A stretch of DNA of 64,000 nucleotides, taken from positions 186,001 through 250,000 of the forward strand of contig DUBC01000033.1 of NCBI GenBank assembly GCA_012960505.1, written 5' to 3'. Within the stretch, counting starts at the first letter, position 1, and every line of letters begins with the position of its first letter. Source of the stretch: Verrucomicrobiales bacterium (lineage in GTDB: Bacteria; Verrucomicrobiota; Verrucomicrobiia; Verrucomicrobiales; DEV007). The notes beneath the pieces are model-generated. The model was not told the DNA's origin. It saw only the letters and a program-made list of their open reading frames with translations, and ran no database searches. Below are positions 52,150 to 61,507 of this stretch, piece after piece. Made by a program: the position numbers and the translations under genes.

Positions 52150-54576
52150 ATGAAGGCTACATGGATAACTTTAATCTTATTTTCGTCGTTCTTTTTTGGT
52201 TCGGTGTCGTTGTTTGCGGATGATAAAAAGAAAGATCCAACTCTAGCGGATAAGGTCGAAGGTGAAATTGCTAGGAGGCAGGTTCAAATGATTGAAGCTG
52301 AAAAAATAATTGCTGAGGGAGATCAATTTATAACCGAAGGAAATTACAAGGAAGCTTTATCTAAATTTGCTAAAGCATATAATGGGATGAATCCTTCACC
52401 CACGTCTGATGCTGTTCGGAATCAGGCACGGCAAAAATATGTTGGTGCATCCGTGCTTCGTGCAAAAGAACTAATTGATGATGCTGAGTTCGTTGCTGCT
52501 GAAGAATTGCTGGATCAAGTGCTACAGCCGAGCGTTGCTCCAAACTATCGTCCTGCCGTCATTTTAAAGAAGAGGTTGCAAGATCCGGAATGGTATAATC
52601 AGGCACGCACTCCAGAGCATCTTGGGAATGTAAAGAGAGTGACCCGTTTACTCAAGTTAGCTTCCGGTGCAACTAAGTTAGGAGACCTTGACAAGGCGCT
52701 AAAATATTATGCTGATGTTTTACGAATTGATAAAACAAATACTTCTGCCAGGAGAGGGATGGAAGAAATTGAGCAGCAGATTGTCAATTATCATAAGTCA
52801 TCACGAGATCACACGCGTGAAAAATTGTTGGGTGAAATAGATGAAGCATGGGAAACTAAAGCCGACATTTCAGCAGCTTTTGGGATTGTGGGAGGAAACG
52901 CTTCAGGATCTGAAGTTGATCAATCCATTGAGAGGAAAATGTCAGCAATAGTAATTGAATCTATTAATTTTGAAGATGAAACGCTGGAGGACGTTGTTAA
53001 CTATCTAACCATTAAATCCAAACAGCTTGATCCAATAGGCGGTGGAATTAATTTTGTTCTTAAGTTGGATCCCTCTGATCTGGTGGCACTTAATGCAAGA
53101 GTTAATCTGGTATTGAGAAATATTCCGATCGGTGAAGTTCTTAACCAGATAACAAATGATACGGGAACCAAGTATAAATTAGATACATATGCGGTGCAGA
53201 TAGTGTCAAGGGCGTCAGAGAGTAAGGAGCTCGTAACTAAAACATTCAGAGTTCCACCCGATTTTTTAAGTACAGCATCAATTGGGGATGAAGGTGATGA
53301 TGGAGGGGACCCATTTTCAGCAGAGGGTAATAATCAGGGTGGTCTTAAGCTGAGAAGATTAGGTGCAAAAGAGTTTTTGATGAAGCAGGGAATTACTTTT
53401 CCGGAAGGAGCAAGTGCGATTTTTGTGCCGGGTTCAAGTTCGTTAGTCGCAAGAAATACTATTTCGAATATAGAGCTAATTGAAACATTCATAGATAGTT
53501 CTTTCAAGGATGTTCCAAAGCAGGTGGAGGTTCATGTTACGATGGTAGATATAAGTCAGAAGGAGCTTAAGGAGTTGGGATTTGACTGGTTGCTGGGGCA
53601 ATTTAATGTCCCGAGTTCGCAGAGAATTTTTGCGGGGGGAGGCACTCTAGGTAATGCAGCTACTACTGGAAGTGGAGCGTCAACTTTTTCAGAATATTCC
53701 TTTATTCCACCATGGACTGATGTTCCGTTAGGCGATAATCCGATCACGAGTGGATTACGTACGGGTGGCCAATGGCGTGAAGGTGATGTGTTGAATGACA
53801 TACTACTTGGTGGAGGGGGAGATGTTGCTGCAGCACCTTCGACATTGAAGAGCCCGGCAATTTTTGGAGTCGGAGGCGCATTTAGTGATCCTCAATTTCA
53901 AACAGTGATTAGAGGGTTGGCCCAGGCAAAAGGAGCTGACATGATCACTAGGCCAAGTATCGTGACAAGGTCGGGGCAGAGGGCTTCAGTGGACATTACT
54001 AGAGATTTTCCATATCCAACTGAGTATGATCCACCAGAAATTCCACAGGACGGTGGAGCCTTTGGTGGATTTGGCGTGGGAGATGGAGCGCCTCCTAGTT
54101 TCCCAGTGACGCCAGCTCATCCCACAAGTTTTAAAGTTAGAAATGTTGGCACTCACTTGGAGGTAGAACCGATCGTTGGAGCAGACAACTATACAATTGA
54201 ATTAAACCTTGCCCCTGAATTTACCCAGTTTGAGGGATTTATTAATTATGGAACCCCGATAATGACGACAGGCACTAATATATTGGGGGAATTTGAATCT
54301 ATTCCGCTATCAGATAACCGAGTATTACAGCCAGTTTTTAGGACCCTAAGAACAAATACCAGTGTAGTGGTATGGGACGGAGCAACTGTTGTTTTTGGAG
54401 GTTTAATAGAAGATAGGGCTGCAACTGTGCAGGATAAGGTTCCATTTTTGGGAGACCTTCCGTTTATTGGAAGACTTTTTAAATCAAAGGGTAAGGACAG
54501 ACTCAAGCGCGCAGTTCTGTTCTTTGTGAAGGCAAACATCATCGATCCTTCTGGTAAGAGAATTAATAGTAATTAG
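52150..54576 (+). CDS. Amuc_1098-family type IV pilus outer membrane secretin
   Basis: Starting at the ATG at 52150 gives 808 residues with a proper signal peptide (MKATWITLILFSSFFFGSVSLFA); an in-frame ATG at 52063 would add 29 polar residues. The N-terminal third has TPR-like helices (EGNYKEALSKFAKAYNGM, LGDLDKALKYYADVLRID). Middle residues form secretin N-domains (FEDETLEDVVNYL, IGEVLNQI). The C-terminal secretin core has VEVHVTMVDISQKELKELGFDW, GADMITRPSIVTRSGQRASVDI, GTHLEVEPIVG, and the final VPFLGDLPFIGRLFKSK. This is the Akkermansia-type PilQ equivalent and should form the pilus pore with the PilT motors of this window. Confidence 0.9.
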   Translation: MKATWITLILFSSFFFGSVSLFADDKKKDPTLADKVEGEIARRQVQMIEAEKIIAEGDQFITEGNYKEALSKFAKAYNGMNPSPTSDAVRNQARQKYVGASVLRAKELIDDAEFVAAEELLDQVLQPSVAPNYRPAVILKKRLQDPEWYNQARTPEHLGNVKRVTRLLKLASGATKLGDLDKALKYYADVLRIDKTNTSARRGMEEIEQQIVNYHKSSRDHTREKLLGEIDEAWETKADISAAFGIVGGNASGSEVDQSIERKMSAIVIESINFEDETLEDVVNYLTIKSKQLDPIGGGINFVLKLDPSDLVALNARVNLVLRNIPIGEVLNQITNDTGTKYKLDTYAVQIVSRASESKELVTKTFRVPPDFLSTASIGDEGDDGGDPFSAEGNNQGGLKLRRLGAKEFLMKQGITFPEGASAIFVPGSSSLVARNTISNIELIETFIDSSFKDVPKQVEVHVTMVDISQKELKELGFDWLLGQFNVPSSQRIFAGGGTLGNAATTGSGASTFSEYSFIPPWTDVPLGDNPITSGLRTGGQWREGDVLNDILLGGGGDVAAAPSTLKSPAIFGVGGAFSDPQFQTVIRGLAQAKGADMITRPSIVTRSGQRASVDITRDFPYPTEYDPPEIPQDGGAFGGFGVGDGAPPSFPVTPAHPTSFKVRNVGTHLEVEPIVGADNYTIELNLAPEFTQFEGFINYGTPIMTTGTNILGEFESIPLSDNRVLQPVFRTLRTNTSVVVWDGATVVFGGLIEDRAATVQDKVPFLGDLPFIGRLFKSKGKDRLKRAVLFFVKANIIDPSGKRINSN

Positions 54577-54698
54577 TTAGTGTTTTAGACAATCTTTTAT
54601 ATATTAATTGATTGAAAGGATTACAAGTAGGCGCCGAAGAGCTGATGTTTTCTTACCATTATTAGTGCTATAATTATTCTGATTGAGTTGTAATAAAA

Positions 54699-56327
54699 AT
54701 GCATTCAAACGAAGAGAATAAAGAAGAATCAAAAGAAAATTCTTTTAAACACAGCAACGTTCGGAAAAGAAGAACTAAGACTGATGATTCTAGTCAGCCA
54801 GTGCGGTTCGAATATGTGTTAGGTGAGGACGGGGAAGAGAAAATGATTGAAGTGCGTAGGCGGCGGCGCAGGAGAAGTCACCAACCTAAAAAGGTTAAAG
54901 AGAAGCGGAAAAAATTAGCCAGAAGAATCCTCATTTTCGGCAGCATTCCATTCATACTCTTGTTGGCGAGTTTATATTTCTTCATGCTGACATGGATTAG
55001 TGGGCAGGGATTCAGGAAGGAAGTCAGTGCAAAGGTAAGCGAAATATTAGAGACTGATGTCGAGTTCGGAGTATTCAATCTTAATGGGCTGAATTTGAAT
55101 GCTAGGAACTTAGTGCTCAAATCGGAATTGGGTGATTCTTTGTTAAAGGATTTCGAAATTAAATTGTTAAAAACTAGAATCAATCCTAGGAGTTTTATTT
55201 CCAATAATTGGCACATGGGCAATATCCAGGCTCAGTCAGGGGAAATTTTTTTTGGGACTGGAAGTAATAATGTCTCTAATAATGGTGGAATGCAGAAAAG
55301 GAACCGGACTTTGGTAAATGCTGGGCTTGGGCTTCAAAGTGACCCCGGGTCTTTTAATTTTGAGAGGCTGCGCATTGCTGATTCTATGTTGTATTGGAAA
55401 AATAATGATGGGCAAAACGTGGCCTTCATAAAGAATGCAAAATTAGCAGCGGAGGATTTTTCAAACTCTTCGAGTCTGGTCAGTTTTAGGGAAGGCAAAC
55501 TTGCTCTTCCAGGATGGCCATTACTTGAAATCGATGCAATTGCAGGTGAGGTGCGTTCGGGAAAGTACTTTATTAAAGGTTCGAAATTTTCTCATTCAAT
55601 AAGGGGTTCAGTTAACTTAAATGGCTATGTTTCCATTAAAGGAGAGGGAGAGTATCAAATTTCATCAGATTTTAATAATATTGATGTGTCGGAAATTGTT
55701 CATTCTTATTGGGCAGAGAGATTGACCGGACAATTGACAGGGGGACTGGGCATTTCGGGCTCTCTATCAGTTGATCAATCAATGAATGCAGAAGGAAGCT
55801 TTGAAGGGTCGGGAATGAAACTGAGCAAAGAACCGATCCTTGTCAGTATCGCTAAAGAGTTGAATGAGGTTTCTTTTAGGCAATTAAGATTTGAGTCATT
55901 GAGTGCCAGTTTTAAAAAATCCGGGAAAGGGCTTGAAATCTTTGACATCAAAGGAGAGTCATTGCCTCTGATGCGTCTTAATGACGGGAATATTAAAGTT
56001 CTAGCCGACGGTCAACTTGAAGGGCTATTGAAGGTAGGTGTCGCGGATGCTATTTTCAAAGGGTCCGGTGTCGTTAGGCCTCTTTATTTTGCAAGAAATG
56101 AAGACAATCATTTTTGGGCTAATCTAATAATTTCCGGATCAATTGATAGTCCCAGAGCGAATTTTGTTCGTACGATAGAGGATTCAGGGCAATCATCCAA
56201 CGACAAAGAGAAGGATGCAGAGACGTTGGAAAATGCCAGTTTACAACAACCAGCAGGAAATCAGGTCGATGACCGGTCAACGACTCTTGAGAAGAATTTC
56301 AATAAGCTTCTAGAGTCCAAGAATTAG
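54699..56327 (+). CDS. AsmA-like single-pass membrane protein
   Basis: The 542-residue protein has a highly charged cytoplasmic N-terminus (about 1-74) that includes RRRRRRR, one membrane span (ILIFGSIPFILLLASLYFFML, about 78-98) and a large periplasmic beta-rich domain with features of AsmA/DUF3971-type proteins (VEFGVFNLNGLNLNARNLVL, LTGQLTGGLGISGSL). AsmA-like proteins are implicated in lipid transport across the periplasm. The C-terminal 50 residues are disordered and acidic. It starts 122 bases after the secretin on the same strand, so a link to envelope assembly is likely, though not necessarily to pili. Confidence 0.7.
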   Translation: MHSNEENKEESKENSFKHSNVRKRRTKTDDSSQPVRFEYVLGEDGEEKMIEVRRRRRRRSHQPKKVKEKRKKLARRILIFGSIPFILLLASLYFFMLTWISGQGFRKEVSAKVSEILETDVEFGVFNLNGLNLNARNLVLKSELGDSLLKDFEIKLLKTRINPRSFISNNWHMGNIQAQSGEIFFGTGSNNVSNNGGMQKRNRTLVNAGLGLQSDPGSFNFERLRIADSMLYWKNNDGQNVAFIKNAKLAAEDFSNSSSLVSFREGKLALPGWPLLEIDAIAGEVRSGKYFIKGSKFSHSIRGSVNLNGYVSIKGEGEYQISSDFNNIDVSEIVHSYWAERLTGQLTGGLGISGSLSVDQSMNAEGSFEGSGMKLSKEPILVSIAKELNEVSFRQLRFESLSASFKKSGKGLEIFDIKGESLPLMRLNDGNIKVLADGQLEGLLKVGVADAIFKGSGVVRPLYFARNEDNHFWANLIISGSIDSPRANFVRTIEDSGQSSNDKEKDAETLENASLQQPAGNQVDDRSTTLEKNFNKLLESKN

Positions 56328-56496
56328 CTCTTTTATTGTTAATGGTTTGGTTTCGAGCTTCTCGGACAACAGAAATCATGCCGCAACTTGTTGGAATGCA
56401 GTGATCTACGTTTCGGTGTTGAGATTTATCTTTTTCATGAGTTAACAAGTGAGTAGCCTCTATAAACTTTAGGGGCCATTCCCCTTTAATTATTCC

Positions 56497-58644
56497 ATGT
56501 TAAATAGTCTCAGACTTCTACTAGCGTTCCTTTGTTTTTCAGGAGCCTTTAAGCCAGTTTTATTGGCGGTAGAGCCTGCAAAAGAGATTCAAGTTCCCCG
56601 TTTGGCGGATGCGATAAAAATAGATGGGATTCTGAATGAGGATCAATGGAAATCTGCCGCAACCGTCTCTGACTTTACTCAAGTCGAACCGGTAAGTATG
56701 GGCGAGCCGAGTCAGAGAACCGAACTGAGAGTCTTCTCAACATCAAAAGCCCTATATGTTGGGGTCCTCTGCTATGATTCAGAGCCTGATAAGATTCTTG
56801 CCAAGGAAAGGCGCAGAGACAATCCTGGGAGAGGCGATGATCGTGTCAGGTTAGTTTTTGATACTTTTGGTAGAGGTATTAACGGGTATTATTTTGGTGT
56901 GGCAGGAGGAGGTGGAAAGGCTGACGGTGTTGTGCAGAGCGGGGGAAGGCCTGATCTGACATGGGACACGATATGGGATTGTGACACTAGTAGGGATTCG
57001 GAAGGATGGTACGTTGAGTTTGAGATTCCGTTCAGGAGTCTGGCTTTTGATGAAACAAAGTCGACATGGAGTTTCAATGTTGAAAGGGAGATTAGAAGAA
57101 ATCATGAGAAAGTTCGCTGGGCGTCTCCGACCCGTCTCCGATCCATGTGGACTCTCCAGGGCCTTGGTAAGTTAAAGGGATTAGAGAATTTGGATACTGG
57201 TATGGGGCTTGATTTTAAACCAACATTACTTGGCAGGTATCGCACAACGAATCTTAATGATTCGGACTTTGATTTTGAGCCTTCAATTGATGCCTTTTAT
57301 CGAATCACTCCGTCACTGACTGCAACGATGACATGGCAAACAGATTTTGCGGAAACTGATGTCGATGATAGGCAAGTGAATACGACCCGTTTTCCCTTAT
57401 TCTTTCCTGAGAAAAGGGCTTTCTTTCTGGAAGATGCCGAAAAATTCCGATTCGGCGGAATAAGGCGTAGTCCATTACCCTTCCATTCGAGAACGATCGG
57501 GCTGGACTCGGAAGGCAATCGTGTGCCGATACAACTCGGAGCCAAGATCACCGGCAAAGCGGATAAATGGAACATTGGATTACTTGGTGTCAGGCTCGAG
57601 CAAACTGACTTGCTTGACGAGGATGAAGTTTATGTTGGCAGAGTGTCGTATGACCTTTTCAAAGAATCCTCAGTGGGTGGCATATTTACCCTTGGAGATC
57701 CAAGGTCCGATGAGGATGCCGAGACCTTGGGTCTAGACTTTGAATTGAAGGACAGCTCTTTCAGGGAACAAAAGACCGGAATTTTCAGGGGCTGGGCGAT
57801 GCGTACTGAAACTGATAAGGGAAATGATTATGGCTGGAGTTTGACAACAATTTATCCAAATAAGCCTTTGTACGCTAGACTCTCTGTCCAAAGAATAGGT
57901 GAGGACCTTGACCCTGCGGCTGGATTTTTACGGCGACCAGGGATTTATGAGTGGTGGTCTTTTCTTGGTTATGAAATTTATCCAGAAACTGATTTGATTA
58001 ATGAGATAGACTTTGATTTAAAGACACACATTGACACAGACTTCGATTCAAACGCTCTTACTGAAGAGATTGATTTTGAAACTGAATTTGAATTATCAAG
58101 TGGTGACTTTATTAGCGTTAGTGTTCAAAGGGAGAGAGAATTATTTGAAGAGGACTTTGAAATCTATGATCAGATAGTTATTTCTGAAGGAGATTATGCA
58201 TATTGGAGGGCCCGAGCAGAGATAATAACAGCCCAGTCCAGAGGCATATACTTTAGTGCAGGTACTGATCTTGGTGCTCGCGATTTTCTTGATGGTACTA
58301 AGTATGGTCTAAACGGGAGTGTCGGTTGGCAGCCTTCACCATCATTTTCCATGGACTTGGGTGCAGATATGGATTGGTATGAACTTAAAGTTGGTGAATT
58401 TGAGGCGCTAATAGTGAATGGGTCAATTCGATACACTCCTACCAAAAAACTTGCGCTTAGTACTAGGGTTCAATTTGATACCGTATCCAATGAACTTGGC
58501 CTTAATTCTCGAATAAGATGGATGGTTAACCCAGCGAGTGATGTGTATCTGGTATTTAATCAGGGCTATAGACGTTTTGATGATCGCTTTGACCGGACCC
58601 TCACTGAGGGGGTTGTCAAAGCGGGTTGGACTTTTAGGTTCTAA
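56497..58644 (+). CDS. CBM9-like and DUF5916 beta-barrel protein
   Basis: The 715-residue protein has a signal peptide (about 1-24), a carbohydrate-binding family 9-like domain (about 30-230; IDGILNEDQWKSAATVSDF, FYFGVAGGG-like and WYVEFEIPFRSLAF) and a C-terminal DUF5916 domain with FFPEKRAFFLEDAEKFRFG, many amphipathic beta strands and a terminal aromatic WTFRF, typical of outer-membrane beta-barrels. This pairing is common in Bacteroidota and Verrucomicrobiota. Ligand is unknown. It ends 53 bases before the chosen start of the next gene on the same strand. Confidence 0.83.
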   Translation: MLNSLRLLLAFLCFSGAFKPVLLAVEPAKEIQVPRLADAIKIDGILNEDQWKSAATVSDFTQVEPVSMGEPSQRTELRVFSTSKALYVGVLCYDSEPDKILAKERRRDNPGRGDDRVRLVFDTFGRGINGYYFGVAGGGGKADGVVQSGGRPDLTWDTIWDCDTSRDSEGWYVEFEIPFRSLAFDETKSTWSFNVEREIRRNHEKVRWASPTRLRSMWTLQGLGKLKGLENLDTGMGLDFKPTLLGRYRTTNLNDSDFDFEPSIDAFYRITPSLTATMTWQTDFAETDVDDRQVNTTRFPLFFPEKRAFFLEDAEKFRFGGIRRSPLPFHSRTIGLDSEGNRVPIQLGAKITGKADKWNIGLLGVRLEQTDLLDEDEVYVGRVSYDLFKESSVGGIFTLGDPRSDEDAETLGLDFELKDSSFREQKTGIFRGWAMRTETDKGNDYGWSLTTIYPNKPLYARLSVQRIGEDLDPAAGFLRRPGIYEWWSFLGYEIYPETDLINEIDFDLKTHIDTDFDSNALTEEIDFETEFELSSGDFISVSVQRERELFEEDFEIYDQIVISEGDYAYWRARAEIITAQSRGIYFSAGTDLGARDFLDGTKYGLNGSVGWQPSPSFSMDLGADMDWYELKVGEFEALIVNGSIRYTPTKKLALSTRVQFDTVSNELGLNSRIRWMVNPASDVYLVFNQGYRRFDDRFDRTLTEGVVKAGWTFRF

Positions 58645-58697
58645 TCTTGTATCCATTGATTTTCGCTATGGAAATGAGTAAAGCAGAGGTGCCCACG

Positions 58698-59612
58698 ATG
58701 TATTTCATTGGTGTGACGACAGGATCATCATCCAGTGTCAGGATATTTCCTAAGTGGGCTGAGATCTTAGGTCTGGGGCAATGCAGGCTCGTAGGCATCA
58801 ACATGAAAATTCATGACAGGCCCGAGAATTATCGTGAAGTGGTAGAGTTTATTAAATCTGATCCTTTGTCTTTAGGTGCTCTGGTAACGACCCATAAGAT
58901 GGATCTCTTTGCTGCCTGCGAGGATTGCTTTGATATATTGGACCCGCTCGCAAAGGAATTAGGAGAAGTAAGTAGCATTTACAAGAGAGATGGGAAACTC
59001 TGTGCCAGAGCCACTGATCCAACTTGTGGAGGCATGGCGTTGGAAAGGTTTCTTCCGGATGACCATTTTAGTAAATCTGGGGCTGAAGCTCTGATTCTTG
59101 GGGCCGGTGGTTCTTCACTCGCCTTAGTGTGGTATTTTCTCAAGGGTAATCGGACTGATAATTGTCCATCAAAGATTCATATAGCGAACCGGAGTCAGGG
59201 TCGTCTTGATAATCTTATAAGAACTGCTGAGCTCTGGGGTGCTAAGGGGCATGTGATACCGTATCTTACATCTGAGCCTCGGCAGGCAGATCAGATTATG
59301 GCTGATCTACCTATTGCTTCGATTGTAGTTAACGCGACGGGCCTTGGGAAAGATGGCCCCGGTTCACCGTTAACGGACCAGACTTCTTTTCCTGAACGTG
59401 GGATTATCTGGGAATTTAATTATCGCGGAGAGCTTAAATTTTTACAGCAGGCAAAGAGACAGAGAGATGATAAGTGTCTATCAATAGAAGATGGCTGGGA
59501 TTATTTTGTGCTCGGTTGGTCTCAGATCATTGGTGATGTTTTTGACTTGGAAGTCCCAGTTGCAGGTTCCTTGTTTGATGAGCTTTCTGAGCAGGCCAAA
59601 AAATTACGATAA
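58698..59612 (+). CDS. Shikimate dehydrogenase-like NAD(P)-binding protein (divergent)
   Basis: I start at the ATG at 58698, preceded by GAGGTG six bases upstream; this gives 304 residues. In-frame ATGs at 58668 and 58674 and a TTG at 58647 are alternatives. The N-terminal domain shows a shikimate-type substrate lid (GVTTGSSSSVRIFPKWAEILGL) and catalytic-Lys motif VTTHKMDLF, and the C-terminal domain has the NADP motif ILGAGGSSLALVWYFL with NRSQGRLD. These match AroE, but the motifs are divergent (canonical VTxPHK), so it may be a shikimate-dehydrogenase-like paralogue. A strong terminator follows. Confidence 0.7.
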   Translation: MYFIGVTTGSSSSVRIFPKWAEILGLGQCRLVGINMKIHDRPENYREVVEFIKSDPLSLGALVTTHKMDLFAACEDCFDILDPLAKELGEVSSIYKRDGKLCARATDPTCGGMALERFLPDDHFSKSGAEALILGAGGSSLALVWYFLKGNRTDNCPSKIHIANRSQGRLDNLIRTAELWGAKGHVIPYLTSEPRQADQIMADLPIASIVVNATGLGKDGPGSPLTDQTSFPERGIIWEFNYRGELKFLQQAKRQRDDKCLSIEDGWDYFVLGWSQIIGDVFDLEVPVAGSLFDELSEQAKKLR

Positions 59613-59613
59613 A

Positions 59614-59643
59614 AAAAGGGGTGCCCTTTCGGACACCCCTTTT
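59614..59643. terminator. Bidirectional Rho-independent terminator
   Basis: The palindrome AAAAGGGGTG (59614-59623) and CACCCCTTTT (59634-59643) forms a 10-bp stem. Its inner CC/GG pairs around CTTTC further tighten the loop. Runs of A and T on the two sides make it active in both directions. It lies directly after the plus-strand gene stop (59612) and 37 bases before the end of the convergent MFS gene. Confidence 0.85.
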
Positions 59644-59679
59644 GTAATATTTTCCTTACAAGGAAAGCTTTTAAACTTT

Positions 59680-61290
59680 TCAACCGTCGGATGAGGATCC
59701 TCCATCTGCAGATAGCTCAAGTGGCTTATACCCGCCCTTACTTCTGAAATATAGGAACATTAGAATGTATGCAATAAGCATTACAAAAGGAAAAACGGTC
59801 ATATTCTTGAGAGCTTTCTGACCACTGCCATTCTTGGCAACGGTTATGGCTTTAGTAATTTCCTCCTGCTCTCCTTCAGGTGCTTTCTTTATCAACTCGT
59901 TAACGGCGTCCATTTGTAGTACTGGATACTTAATAGTTCCGTATAACTTATCTTGTTGTTTGAGTACTGATTCTGAGACAGAACCGTCTTCTATTAGCCC
60001 AGGTACTGCGGCAGCTTCTTGAATTATGGCCACCTCTGAAACGATTTTCTTCTCTTGGAGGGCTCCAATATATGGAGTTCCTAGTACACCAACAGCTAAC
60101 ATTCCAACACCCGAAACGGCATTGAGCGTAAGTGCTCCCCCTTTGGGAGTTTGCTCTGAAACGACGCCGAGCATTGTCGGCCAGAAGAAGGTTTTTCCAA
60201 GTGCGTAGAGGGTTGCAGCCACAAATATTATTGCAGCTCCAGCAGCACCAGATAGAGATGCTAATCCGGCAATAGCCAAAACTGAGCTTATAATAAGAAT
60301 AGGTATAGGTTGTAGACGATGTGTAATTGGCCCAGCTAGAAATCTTAGGACCATCATGATAACCGAAGTGTATACTAGAATCCATCCTGGATGAATTTTC
60401 TCAACGGCATTTTCCATTATCCCTGAAATCCATGCATCGGTTCCGATCTCGGTAGTCGCAAGTGGCATCATGATGAGCAAGAGGACGAACATGAGTGGTC
60501 TTCCTAGGCTTCCAGTGTAAAGGCCTAATCCAACAGCCATTCCACCGCATATGACCATTAGCACAATAGAATTCACATTTAAGGAGTCATCGAGTTGTAA
60601 GAAGATGACAAATGCGGCGACCAAACCTCCAAGAAATCCAAATTCACTCAACATTCCTTTATAACTTATACCCGCAGAGACACGTTCCTGAACTGGGAAA
60701 GTTTGTTTGATAAGCATAATGAAATAGATGACAGCTGGGATGGCAATGAGAAGCAGCTTTTGCTCCCATGGAGATTTTTCCATAAAAATAACTAGCACGC
60801 CTGCAACGACGAGTCCGCCAGGCCAACCAGCATGAAGAATGTTTAACCATTTTGTTTTAGCTTTGGTGAACATAGTAGCCACGACAGGATTAATGAATGC
60901 CTCGACAGTTCCATTACCCAAAGCGAGAATGAAGCCTCCCCAATAAATAAGTTGCTTTCTTGTTTCTACATCCATGCTATCAGATGAGATCGCCAAGTAA
61001 CCCATGACAGTCCAGATGATCTGACAAGCAAAAGCGAAGATCATTGAGAACTTATATCCAACCTTATCGATAATCAGGCTGAATCCAATAATGCTTATTG
61101 CGAATGGCCAAATTTGAATTCCAATGTATTGCCCCACTTCACCTGCATCGAGGGCGAGAAGGTCAGTAGAGATTGTTGAATCACTAAGCATGAAGATACG
61201 CGTAATGAATCCAAAAGATGTAGTGACGAGTGCGATAAAACATCCCCAGAAGAGAGCTTTATTTGGTTTATTGTCTGCCGAATCGGTCAT
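59680..61290 (-). CDS. MFS transporter with a C-terminal insertion
   Basis: The 536-residue protein has about twelve membrane helices: ALFWGCFIALVTTSFGFITRI at the start, later GWPGGLVVAGVLVIF and AATLYALGKTFFWPTMLGVVSE. The arrangement matches the major facilitator superfamily of sugar or sialic acid-type permeases. About 90 residues of soluble sequence (roughly 400-490) are inserted before the last helix, which is unusual. Substrate unknown. It converges with the shikimate dehydrogenase-like gene and shares its terminator. Confidence 0.82.
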   Translation of the reverse strand: MTDSADNKPNKALFWGCFIALVTTSFGFITRIFMLSDSTISTDLLALDAGEVGQYIGIQIWPFAISIIGFSLIIDKVGYKFSMIFAFACQIIWTVMGYLAISSDSMDVETRKQLIYWGGFILALGNGTVEAFINPVVATMFTKAKTKWLNILHAGWPGGLVVAGVLVIFMEKSPWEQKLLLIAIPAVIYFIMLIKQTFPVQERVSAGISYKGMLSEFGFLGGLVAAFVIFLQLDDSLNVNSIVLMVICGGMAVGLGLYTGSLGRPLMFVLLLIMMPLATTEIGTDAWISGIMENAVEKIHPGWILVYTSVIMMVLRFLAGPITHRLQPIPILIISSVLAIAGLASLSGAAGAAIIFVAATLYALGKTFFWPTMLGVVSEQTPKGGALTLNAVSGVGMLAVGVLGTPYIGALQEKKIVSEVAIIQEAAAVPGLIEDGSVSESVLKQQDKLYGTIKYPVLQMDAVNELIKKAPEGEQEEITKAITVAKNGSGQKALKNMTVFPFVMLIAYILMFLYFRSKGGYKPLELSADGGSSSDG

Positions 61291-61507
61291 AATTATAGAT
61301 TTATTTAGAGTTAGAGAGCGTTTTGCAAACCCCTGATTATGCTGACGAGATTAGTTTGCCAATCATAAAGTGTGGGGTGGCGTGGTCAGATATTAATATA
61401 TTTTAATCTTCTTAAGCATTTGGGCAACTAAATTCATTAATTAGCCAATTTTTGCATTTTTACCTTATTTTTTAGATCTTTTTTCATTATTGAAGCGATA
61501 ATACCAC

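Noticed and set aside
59948-60385. Open frame of 145 codons on the minus strand
   Set aside because: Alternative frame of the MFS gene at 59680-61290; its composition (Ser/Cys/Arg/Tyr-rich) is typical of a frame-shifted membrane gene.
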